A stretch of 64,000 bases of DNA from contig NZ_CP070225.1 in the NCBI RefSeq assembly GCF_021631985.1, positions 744,001 through 808,000 on the forward strand, given 5' to 3'. Position 1 is the first letter of the stretch. Every line of letters starts with the position of its first letter. The notes under the pieces are model-generated. The model had not been told where the DNA came from and searched no databases. It saw only the letters and a program-made list of their open reading frames with translations. Source of the stretch: Sandaracinus amylolyticus (GTDB lineage Bacteria; Myxococcota_A; Polyangia; Polyangiales; Sandaracinaceae). Shown here piece after piece: positions 26,257 to 33,735 of this stretch. Both the position numbers and the translations under genes were made by a program.

Positions 26257-26341
26257 GCCGGGATGGCGGAACGGCAGACGCAGGGGATTTAAAATCCCAC
26301 GCCTCGGAAGAGGCATGAGGGTTCGAGTCCCTCTCCCGGCA
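26257..26341 (+). tRNA. tRNA-Leu (anticodon UAA)
   Basis: A class II cloverleaf of 85 nt. The acceptor stem is gccggga (26257-26263) with tcccggc (26334-26340), discriminator A at 26341. The anticodon loop is tttaaaa (26288-26294) with anticodon taa at 26290-26292, followed by a long variable arm and the T-arm loop ttcgagt. No CCA is encoded. The outermost pair of the anticodon stem (26283/26299) is G-A, a mismatch. It decodes UUA and UUG leucine codons, UUA being very rare in this genome. Confidence 0.96.
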
Positions 26342-26513
26342 TCGAGAAAATCGGCGAGGAAGACGCGAGTCCGGCGGCCCGCCACAGGCTCGCATGGGGA
26401 GATTTTCCGTGCTCTCCCGGCGCGGCCTGGGAAGAGCTCCCCATACGCGACGATGCCGGGCGCATGTTCGCGGAGGATTCCGCTTGGCTCATCGCTTGCG
26501 AAGCGGGCGCTCC

Positions 26514-26894
26514 GTGCGACCGAAGCCCAGGCCGACCGTTCTATGCATCGAGAGCGATGACGATCAGCGCGAGCTGCTCCCGCTCGTCATCCGGGAGCAG
26601 GCGCGCGTCCTGACGGCGAGCTCCGTGCGCGATGCGCGCGAGCTCCTCGACTCCATCGCCTTCGACGCCGTGCTCGCGTCGATGGCCGTGCCCGGTGTGC
26701 TCGAGCTCGCCCACGAGCTGGAGACCGGAGGCCGCGTCGGGCCGCTCGTGTTGGTGTCGCCCGCGTGGAGCGACGACGCGCAGCGCGAAGCGACGGCGCT
26801 TGGCGCCGTCACCGTGCAGCGCCCGCACGAGAACGCGGTGGTGATCGAGGCGGTGGCTCGCGCCCTCGCGCGCGCACCGCGAACGCTCCACTGA
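26514..26894 (+). CDS. Pseudo-receiver domain protein lacking the phospho-acceptor Asp
   Basis: A stand-alone receiver-like domain of 126 residues from GTG 26514, chosen because the family fold begins right after it. The strand-1 acidic patch reads VLCIESDDD. The strand-3 segment FDAVLASMAVPG aligns with the normal FDxVLLDxxMPG but has Ser where the phosphorylated Asp belongs. The LVLVSP Ser and a VTVQRPHE segment follow, with Arg in place of the invariant Lys. It is therefore unlikely to be phosphorylated in the usual way and may act as a phosphorylation-independent adaptor. The frame is open upstream to ATG 26394, but that part is Arg-rich and unlike protein. No kinase is adjacent. Confidence 0.7.
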   Translation: MRPKPRPTVLCIESDDDQRELLPLVIREQARVLTASSVRDARELLDSIAFDAVLASMAVPGVLELAHELETGGRVGPLVLVSPAWSDDAQREATALGAVTVQRPHENAVVIEAVARALARAPRTLH

Positions 26895-26982
26895 GCTCGT
26901 CTGCGCGCGGCTCGCCGCGTGACCCCAAGAGACCACGCTGAACGCACGTGCGGATCGCGCGCTGCGCGGCGATCGGGGCGCG

Positions 26983-28011
26983 TCAGTGATCGTGGCGGTG
27001 GTGCAGGTCCGGCTCGTGCGCGTGCTCGTGCGTGAGCGGGTCGTGGACGTGCGCGTGGAAGTGCCAACCGAAGCGGGGCACGACCTCGTGTGCGTGCTCG
27101 TGGTGTGCGTCATCGTGGCGATGCCAGTGCGCGTGCTCGATGCGCTCGTGGGTGTGCGCGTGCGCGTGGCGATCGCGCGGCAGCACCACGAGCGCGAGCG
27201 CGAGCAGCACGCTCGCGACGACGGCGATCGGCGTGACCGGCTCGCCGAGCACGAGCCACGACAGCGCGACGCCCCAGAACGGCGCGGTCGAGAAGACCGC
27301 TTGCGAGCGCGTCGCGCCGAGCTGCTGGCTCGCGGCCACGTAGAGCACGAGCGAGATGCCATAGCCGGTCGCGCCGACGAGGAGCGCGAGCGCCAGTGTG
27401 CGGGGATCGAACGCCGGCACGCCCTCGACGACGAGGCCGATCGCGAGGTTCGTCGCACCCGCGACCAGGCCTTTGACGAGCGTCGACTGCGCGGGGCTCA
27501 CGCCGTCGACGAGCGACATCAGGTTGTTGTCGAGCCCCCACGCGAGGCACGCGCCCGCGACGAGCAGCGCGGCCGGCGTGAGCGCCTCGAGCGAGGGGCT
27601 CGCGAGCAGCGCGCTCGACGCGACGATCAACGCGATGGCGAGCGCGGTCCGAGGGCCGACGTGCTCGCGGAAGAACACGCGGGCGAGCAGCGCGGTGAAC
27701 ACGGTCTCGAGACTCAGCCAGATCGACACCGCGCTCGCGCTCGCGATCGCCAGGCCCGCGAGGAGGAGCACGGGCCCGACGACGCCGCCGAAGAGCACCG
27801 CACCGCCGAGGCGCCGGAGCGTGCGGCCATCGCGCAGCGCACCGCGCGGAACGCCGCCGGCCCTCGGCACGACCGCGAGCGCCGCGCCGAGATAGAGCAG
27901 CCCGGCGAGCGTGAACGGCCCGAGCTCGTCGAGCAGCGCTTTCGAGGCCGGCGTCGACGCGCCGAAGAGCGCGGCGGCGAGCAGGGCCCACACGAACGGT
28001 CCGGCCGTCAT
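26983..28011 (-). CDS. EamA/DMT-family transporter with a histidine-rich C-terminal tail
   Basis: A 342-residue product from ATG 28011 (MTAGPFVWALLAAALFGAST). It has about ten membrane helices in two EamA repeats: the first has FGASTPASKALL and the SLETVFTALLARVFFREH signature, the second has YVAASQQLGATRSQAVFSTAPFWG and LVLGEPV. After the last helix, residues about 278-342 hold more than 20 His in HxH clusters, with Asp and Glu. The family exports small metabolites or drugs; a His-rich tail suggests binding of Ni, Co, Zn or Cu. It is divergent from a heavy-metal RND operon, which supports a metal-related role. A longer frame upstream covers the shared control region and is rejected. Confidence 0.87.
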   Translation of the reverse strand: MTAGPFVWALLAAALFGASTPASKALLDELGPFTLAGLLYLGAALAVVPRAGGVPRGALRDGRTLRRLGGAVLFGGVVGPVLLLAGLAIASASAVSIWLSLETVFTALLARVFFREHVGPRTALAIALIVASSALLASPSLEALTPAALLVAGACLAWGLDNNLMSLVDGVSPAQSTLVKGLVAGATNLAIGLVVEGVPAFDPRTLALALLVGATGYGISLVLYVAASQQLGATRSQAVFSTAPFWGVALSWLVLGEPVTPIAVVASVLLALALVVLPRDRHAHAHTHERIEHAHWHRHDDAHHEHAHEVVPRFGWHFHAHVHDPLTHEHAHEPDLHHRHDH

Positions 28012-28083
28012 CGTCCGAGAGCGTGCGGCTTCCCGCGCTCCGCGACGAGCCGCCGCACGCTCGAACATCTCGCACCCGGGCTC

Positions 28084-28120
28084 GTTGCATCCCGCAACGC
28101 GCTTCGTTGCAGGATGCAAC
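28084..28120. promoter_or_regulatory. Paired TTGCA-N3-TGCAA-type palindromes that also form one nested hairpin
   Basis: In the divergent region between the EamA transporter and the RND operon, gttgcatcc (28084-28092) pairs with ggatgcaac (28112-28120), and gcaacg (28094-28099) pairs with cgttgc (28105-28110). The same DNA reads as two short dyads: ttgcatcccgcaa and ttgcaggatgcaa. Two like half-site dyads at a divergent metal-gene promoter suggest an operator for a metal-responsive repressor or activator; the binding protein is unknown. Confidence 0.55.
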
Positions 28121-28190
28121 GCCTCCTCGTGCGTTCGTTGGTCATGCGCGCGCTCGCGATGGAACGCGCCGTGCTCTCGCCGGCCGCCGC

Positions 28191-29306
28191 ATGCATCGCG
28201 CGACCGTTCCGATCCTGATCGCCGCATCGCTGCTGTCCGGCTGCGGAGATCACGCAGACGCGCAGGAGAGCGAGTTCCGCCCGGGTACCGCGCAGCGCCT
28301 CGACGATGGCGCGGTCCGCATCCGCGACGACTCCGCCTCGTTCATCGAGACCGCGACGATCGGCGACGAACAAGTCTCCGCGCTCGTGCGCGCGCCCGGT
28401 CGCGTCGCGTTCCGCGAGGGCGCTGTGTCCGAGGTCGGCGCGCCCGTCGACGGTCGCATCACCGAGGTGCACGCGCGTGTCGGGCAGCGCGTCGAGGTCG
28501 GCGACCCGCTCGTCACGATCGCGAGCCCGTCGGCCGCCGCAGTCCGTGGCGAGCTCGCTCGCGCGCGCGTCATGGTGCAGGCCGCCGAGGCCGAGCTCGC
28601 GCGTCAGGAGCAGATGACGGCGGCGGGCGTGGGTGTGGAGGTCGACCGCGTCCGCGCGCACGCCGACCTCGCCCAGGCGCGCGCGATGCTCTCCGCGCTG
28701 TCGGCGAGCGCCGCGTCGATCGGGCGAGGATCGGCTGCGACGGTGAGGGTCCGCGCGCCGATCGCGGGCACCGTGCTGGCGCGACGCGCGAGCGTCGGGC
28801 TCGCCGTCGAGGCCGGAGGCGAGCCGCTCGTCGTTCTCGGAGAGCGCAACGCGGTGTGGATCGTCGCCGAGGTGTTCGAGCGCGAGCTGCCGCTCGTGCA
28901 CGAGGGCGCGACCGCCCACGTCTCGCTGGCGGCAGCGGCCGAGGCGGTCTCGGCGCGCGTCGACGCGATCGGCGGCGCGGTCGATCCGGAGACGCGGCGC
29001 GCTCCGGTGTTCCTCGCGCTCGAGGGCGCGATCTCGGAGCACTTGCGCGCCGGGATGTATGCGCGCGCCGAGATCGAGGTCGGCGACGCGGGGCTCGGGA
29101 TCCCGACCTCGTCGGTGCTGGTGAAGGACGGAGGGCGCACGGTCGTGTTCGTCGCCCGCGACGAGCGCACGTTCCTGGCGCGCGACGTCCAGCTCGGCGC
29201 ACCGGTCCGCGGGCGCGCACCCGTGCTGCGCGGGCTCGAGCGCGGCGAGCGCATCGTCACGCGTGGCGCGCTGCTCCTCGACGGCCAGGCCGATCTGCTG
29301 CGCTGA
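28191..29306 (+). CDS. RND efflux periplasmic adaptor lipoprotein (CzcB/CusB type)
   Basis: A 371-residue membrane-fusion protein linking the inner-membrane pump to the outer-membrane channel. The start at ATG 28191 gives a lipobox LLSGC (C18). It then shows the barrel-sandwich half GAPVDGRITEVHARVGQRVEVGDPL, a coiled-coil hairpin (about residues 115-185), the second half VRVRAPIAGTVLARRASVG, a beta-barrel with DAIGGAVDPETRRAPVFLA (the DxxTRT-like landmark of heavy-metal adaptors), and a membrane-proximal domain with GIPTSSVLV. It is first in an operon with the pump and channel. Metal specificity cannot be read from the sequence; no CusB N-terminal Met cluster is seen. Confidence 0.93.
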   Translation: MHRATVPILIAASLLSGCGDHADAQESEFRPGTAQRLDDGAVRIRDDSASFIETATIGDEQVSALVRAPGRVAFREGAVSEVGAPVDGRITEVHARVGQRVEVGDPLVTIASPSAAAVRGELARARVMVQAAEAELARQEQMTAAGVGVEVDRVRAHADLAQARAMLSALSASAASIGRGSAATVRVRAPIAGTVLARRASVGLAVEAGGEPLVVLGERNAVWIVAEVFERELPLVHEGATAHVSLAAAAEAVSARVDAIGGAVDPETRRAPVFLALEGAISEHLRAGMYARAEIEVGDAGLGIPTSSVLVKDGGRTVVFVARDERTFLARDVQLGAPVRGRAPVLRGLERGERIVTRGALLLDGQADLLR

Positions 29307-29318
29307 GGACGACGAACG

Positions 29319-32300
29319 ATGATCCACGCACTCGTCCGACTCTGCGTCGAGCGGCGCATCGCCGCGCTCGTCGTCACCGCGCTGATCGCTGCGTATGGCG
29401 TCCACGCGTACCTGCGCACGCCGATCGAGGCGTTCCCCGACGTCACGAACCTCCAGATCAACGTCATCGCGCAGCTGCCGGGGCTCGCGCCGGAGGAGAT
29501 CGAGCGCCAGCTGACGGTCCCGCTCGAGCGCGTGCTGAACGGCGTGCCCGGTGCGATCTCGATGCGCAGCGAGAGCCTCTTCGGTCTCTCGCTGATCTTC
29601 ATCACGTTCGACGACGATGCCGACGTCTTCCGGTCGCGCATGCTCGTCTCGGAGCGCATCTCGAGCGCGGACGTGCCCGAGGACGCCGAGGTGAAGCTCG
29701 CGCCCGACGCGACGCCGCTCGGCGAGGTGCTGCAGTACCGACTCTCCAGCGATCGCCACGACCTCTACGAGCTGCGCGCCGCGCAGGAATGGACCGTGGC
29801 GCGCGTGCTCCGGCAGACCCCCGGCGTCGCCGACGTCGTCAGCTTCGGCGGCTATCTCGAGGAGCTGCACGTCGAGGTGGATCCCGCGCGCCTCGAAGCG
29901 CACGACCTCACGCTCGCCGAGATCGGCGAGGCGCTCGAGCGCTCCAGCGTGAACGTCGGCGGTGGGTTCCTGCCATCGGGCGAGCAGGAGCTCGGCATCC
30001 GCGGCGTCGGTGTGCTCCGCGGGCCCGACGACATCGCCAGCGTCGTCATCCGGCGGGACGAGGGTCTGCCGATCACGGTCGGTGACGTCGCTCGTGTCGT
30101 CCAGTCGCACACGCCGCGGCGTGGCACCGTCGGGCTCGATCTCGAGCCCGAGGTCGTCGAGGGCTTCGTGCTGCTGCGCCGCGGGGAGAACCCGTCGGAG
30201 GTCCTGCGCGGTGTCCACGAGCGCATCGACGAGCTCCACGAGCGCATCCTGCCGGAAGGCATGCGCATCGAGCCGTTCTACGACCGGACGCAGCTCGTCG
30301 ACCAGACGCTCGAGACCGTGCACCACAGCCTGATCGAGGGCTTCCTGCTGATCCTCGGCGTGGTGTGGCTCTTCCTGCGGATGCTGCGCGGCTCGCTCGT
30401 CGTCACCGTCATCATCCCGCTCTCGCTGCTCGCGGCGTTCACCGGCCTCTACCTGCTCGGCATGCCGGCGAACCTGATCTCGATGGGCGCGATCGACTTC
30501 GGGATCCTGGTCGACGGCGCCGTCGTGCTCGTCGAGAACGTGATCCACGAGATGGGCGTCGCGAAGCCGCGCTCGCGGCGCGAGATCCTCGGGCTCGTGG
30601 TGCACGCCGCGGTCGACGTCGCGCGACCGACGCTCTACGCGATGGGCATCATCGTCGCCGCGCTCGTGCCGATCTTCTCGCTCGAGCGCGTCGAGGGCCG
30701 CATCTTCCGGCCCCTCGCGCTGACGTACTCGCTCGCGCTCGCGGCCGCGCTCGTGCTCGCGCTGACGATCGTGCCCGCGCTGCTCGCGGTGGTGCTGCGA
30801 CCGAAGGACGCGTCGCTGCAGGAGCCGCGCTTCGTCGGGCTCCTGCGCGAGCGCTATCGCCGCATCGTCGCGGCGGGGATCACGCGGCCTGCGATCCCGC
30901 TCGTGATCGGTGCGCTGGTGCTCGGTGCGGCGGGCCTCGTCGGCGCTCGGCTCGGCACGGAGTTCCTGCCCGCGCTCGACGAGGGCGACATCGTCGTGTT
31001 CGTCGAGATGCCGGCGAGCATCTCGCTCGAAGAAGGACGCGACGTCCTCCACGAGGTGCGTACACGCATCGTCGCGCTGCCGGAGGTCGTCGCGACGATG
31101 AGCGAGCACGGGCGCCCCGAGGACGGCACCGACAACGAGGGCTCGAACATGAGCGAGACGTTCGTGCGGCTGCGCCCGCGCGACGAGTGGCGTCCCGGCG
31201 TCACGAAGGACTCGCTCATCGACGAGATGCGCGAGTCGCTCACCGCGATCCCCGGCGTGCGCTTCAACTTCTCCCAGCCGATCAAGGACAACGTCGAGGA
31301 GTCCGGCAGCGGCGTGCGAGGGCAGGTCGTGCTCAAGGTCTTCGGTGACGACCTCGACGCGATGCGCGGCGCGCTCGCGTCCGCGGTGGAGACACTCTCG
31401 GGCATCGAGGGGATCGTCGACCTGGACATCTACCGCGACACGTCGATGCCGCAGCTGCAGGTCGAGCTCGATCGCGAGGCGCTCGCGCGCGAGGGCATCG
31501 CGATGGAGGACGCGCAGCGCACGCTCGAGACCGCGCTCGCGGGAGCGGTCGTCAACGAGATGTGGATCGGCGCGCGACCCGTGCCGGTGCGCCTCCGTCT
31601 CCCGGTCGGCGAGCGAGAGGACCGCGACCGCATCGGCGAGATCCTCGTCCCCAACGCGTCGGGCGCTCGCGTGCCCCTGCGTGACCTCGCGCGCATCGAC
31701 GTCCGCACGGGGCGCGCGTCGATCAACCGCGAGGACAACAGCCGCACGATGGCGCTGAAGTTCAACGTGCAGGGCCGCGATCTCGGCTCGGTGATCGCCG
31801 AGGCGATGGCCGCGGTCGATGCGAACGTGCACCCGCCGGACGGGCACTGGCTCGTGTGGTCGGGCGAATTCGAGAACCAGCAGCGCGCGATGGAGCGCCT
31901 CTCGGTGATCGTTCCGCTCTCGCTGCTCGTGGTGCTCGGGCTGCTCTACTCCGCGCTCGGCTCGATGCGGAGCGCGGCGATGATCTTGCTCGCGGCGCCG
32001 TTCGCGCTCACCGGTGGCGTGTTCGCGCTCGCGGCGTTCGGGATCCCGCTCTCGGTCAGCGCCGCGGTCGGCTTCATCGCGCTGCTCGGTCAGGTCTCGC
32101 TCGCGGGGCTGCTCGTGCTCTCCGCGGTCGAGCAGCGATGGCGCGCGGGCGCACCGCGCGTGCAGGCCCTCACCGAGGGTGCAGCGCTGCGGTTCCGCGC
32201 AGTGCTGCTCACCGCGCTGCTCGCGATGCTCGGGCTCGTCCCGATGGCGCTGGGGACGGGCGTCGGCAGCGAGACCCAGCGTCCGTTCGCGCTCGTCATC

Positions 32301-32441
32301 GTCGGCGGGATGGCGACGACGCTGCTCGTCGCGCTCTTCGTGCTGCCGGCGCTCTACGCGCTGCTCGGACCGCGCGCGCTGGCGACGAAGGAAGCGATCG
32401 ACGAGGAAGCGACGCGACCGCTCACCGAGGAGGCGCACTGA
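29319..32441 (+). CDS. Heavy-metal efflux RND pump (CzcA/CusA family)
   Basis: A 1040-residue inner-membrane proton antiporter that drives divalent or monovalent metal ions from periplasm or cytosol out through the channel. The N-terminus MIHALVRLCVERR, the segment TPIEAFPDVTNLQINV, and the helix-4 signature GAIDFGILVDGAVVLVEN, with the proton-relay Asp, Asp and Glu, mark the HME-RND branch rather than drug pumps. Twelve membrane helices and two large periplasmic loops are visible, with the usual length. It starts 12 bp after the adaptor and ends in TGATG, overlapping the next start by one base. Zn/Co/Cd versus Cu/Ag is undecided. Confidence 0.95.
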   Translation: MIHALVRLCVERRIAALVVTALIAAYGVHAYLRTPIEAFPDVTNLQINVIAQLPGLAPEEIERQLTVPLERVLNGVPGAISMRSESLFGLSLIFITFDDDADVFRSRMLVSERISSADVPEDAEVKLAPDATPLGEVLQYRLSSDRHDLYELRAAQEWTVARVLRQTPGVADVVSFGGYLEELHVEVDPARLEAHDLTLAEIGEALERSSVNVGGGFLPSGEQELGIRGVGVLRGPDDIASVVIRRDEGLPITVGDVARVVQSHTPRRGTVGLDLEPEVVEGFVLLRRGENPSEVLRGVHERIDELHERILPEGMRIEPFYDRTQLVDQTLETVHHSLIEGFLLILGVVWLFLRMLRGSLVVTVIIPLSLLAAFTGLYLLGMPANLISMGAIDFGILVDGAVVLVENVIHEMGVAKPRSRREILGLVVHAAVDVARPTLYAMGIIVAALVPIFSLERVEGRIFRPLALTYSLALAAALVLALTIVPALLAVVLRPKDASLQEPRFVGLLRERYRRIVAAGITRPAIPLVIGALVLGAAGLVGARLGTEFLPALDEGDIVVFVEMPASISLEEGRDVLHEVRTRIVALPEVVATMSEHGRPEDGTDNEGSNMSETFVRLRPRDEWRPGVTKDSLIDEMRESLTAIPGVRFNFSQPIKDNVEESGSGVRGQVVLKVFGDDLDAMRGALASAVETLSGIEGIVDLDIYRDTSMPQLQVELDREALAREGIAMEDAQRTLETALAGAVVNEMWIGARPVPVRLRLPVGEREDRDRIGEILVPNASGARVPLRDLARIDVRTGRASINREDNSRTMALKFNVQGRDLGSVIAEAMAAVDANVHPPDGHWLVWSGEFENQQRAMERLSVIVPLSLLVVLGLLYSALGSMRSAAMILLAAPFALTGGVFALAAFGIPLSVSAAVGFIALLGQVSLAGLLVLSAVEQRWRAGAPRVQALTEGAALRFRAVLLTALLAMLGLVPMALGTGVGSETQRPFALVIVGGMATTLLVALFVLPALYALLGPRALATKEAIDEEATRPLTEEAH

Positions 32442-33637
32442 TGCGCGCGCTGCTGATCGTGCTCGCGTCGGTGCTCGTGCCCGCGCACGTGCTCGCGCAG
32501 GACGAGATCACGCTCGACGAGGTCGTACGCATGGTGCGAGAGGAGAGCCCGGCGGCGCGTGCGCTGCGCGCGCGGGTGTCGGTCGCGGACGCCGACGTCG
32601 ATCTCGCGGGCGTGTACCCGAACCCCGTGCTCGCCTACGGCGGCTTCGGTCGGTTCGACGGAACTGCCCAGGCGATCAACGGCACGCAGCATCAGATCTG
32701 GCTCGACGTGCCGCTCCTCGTCGCGGGGCAGCACGATGCGCGTCGCGAGGTCGCGTCGGCCGAAGCGCGCGCCGCGCGCGCCGATCTCGAGGTGGACGTG
32801 CTCGCGCTCGAGATCGAGGCGCGTCGCGCGTTCCTCGACGCGCTGGTGGCGCAAGAGCGGGCGCGACAGCTCGACGCCGCGCGCGGCGAGCTCGCGACGT
32901 TCCTCCAGCTCGTGGAGGCACGCGCCGGAGCCGGCGCCCAGAGCCGCTACGACACCGCTCGCATCGCGATCGAAGCGGCACGCGTGGACGCGGATCTCTC
33001 GGTCGCGGAGGCGGACGCACGCGCGGCGAGCGCGCTCCTCGCGGCGATGATCGGGCGAGAGGGATGGGCTCCGCGCGCGGGCGGCTCGCTCGAGGCGCAT
33101 GGCGAGCAGTACGCCGCGGTGCACGAGCTGCCCGCGATCCGCGCGGCGCGTGCGCGCGTCGAAGCCGCGGAGCGCGACGTGCGACGCGCCGAGGCCGAGC
33201 GCATCCCGGAGCTGCGCGTGGGCGCAGGCGCCTACTTCACGACCGATGGGGACAGCTCGTCGGCGTATCTCGGGCTCGCGATCCCGCTCCCGGTGTTCGA
33301 CACCGGAGAGGCCGCCGTTCGACGCGCCCGCGCAGCGCACGACGCCGCGTCCGAGGCCCGCGACGCGATCGAGGCGATCTCGAGCGCGCGCATCGAGGGC
33401 GCGCTCGCGGTGCTGGCGGCGCGCCGTGCTGCGCTCGGCGCGTTCGACGAGCGTGCTCGCGCCCGCGTCCCCGAGCTGCAGCAGATGGCGGAGGCGTCGT
33501 ACCGGCTCGGCGCATCGGGCGTGTTCGAGCTGCTCGACGCGTTCCGCGCGCGCGTGGAGCTCGAGCTCGCGCGCATCGAGCTGCTCGCGACGCTCGCGGC
33601 CGCCGAGATCGACCTGCTCGCGATCGTCGGACGATGA
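32441..33637 (+). CDS. Outer-membrane efflux channel (TolC/CzcC family)
   Basis: A 398-residue product with a signal peptide (MRALLIVLASVLVPAHVLAQ) and two outer-membrane-efflux repeats of long helices. ITLDEVVRMVREESPAARALRARV opens the first repeat, and AVHELPAIRAARARVEAAE opens the second. It forms the trimeric outer-membrane tunnel for the RND pump. The start ATG shares its A with the pump's TGA, and the end overlaps the next small gene (TGATGA-type junction), so the operon is tightly coupled. The frame is open upstream inside the pump gene; the signal peptide fixes this start. Confidence 0.92.
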   Translation: MRALLIVLASVLVPAHVLAQDEITLDEVVRMVREESPAARALRARVSVADADVDLAGVYPNPVLAYGGFGRFDGTAQAINGTQHQIWLDVPLLVAGQHDARREVASAEARAARADLEVDVLALEIEARRAFLDALVAQERARQLDAARGELATFLQLVEARAGAGAQSRYDTARIAIEAARVDADLSVAEADARAASALLAAMIGREGWAPRAGGSLEAHGEQYAAVHELPAIRAARARVEAAERDVRRAEAERIPELRVGAGAYFTTDGDSSSAYLGLAIPLPVFDTGEAAVRRARAAHDAASEARDAIEAISSARIEGALAVLAARRAALGAFDERARARVPELQQMAEASYRLGASGVFELLDAFRARVELELARIELLATLAAAEIDLLAIVGR

Positions 33638-33735
33638 TCCGCTTCCTCGTCGTCGCGTTCGTCCTGATCGACCTCGCGCTGAAGCTGCGCATGCGGCGGT
33701 GGCCGACGAGGAGGCATCGAGGCACGGTGCGCTGA
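33634..33735 (+). CDS. 33-residue membrane peptide inside the RND operon
   Basis: A tiny product with one hydrophobic helix, MIRFLVVAFVLIDLALKLRM, then a basic tail. Its ATG at 33634 overlaps the channel gene's TGA (ATGA), and its own TGA (33733-33735) overlaps the histidine kinase ATG by one base. Nearly every third codon position is G or C, as in real genes here. Such stop/start overlap on both sides leaves little doubt that ribosomes pass through it, at least as a coupling device. It may be a small regulatory or accessory subunit of the pump, like the AcrZ class, or an input peptide for the kinase next door; no homology is claimed. Confidence 0.7.
   Translation: MIRFLVVAFVLIDLALKLRMRRWPTRRHRGTVR

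Noticed and set aside
28008-32438. A minus-strand frame of nearly 1500 codons over the RND genes
   Set aside because: It is antisense to the adaptor and pump, whose family motifs fix the coding strand; its product is a run of Arg, Asp and His.
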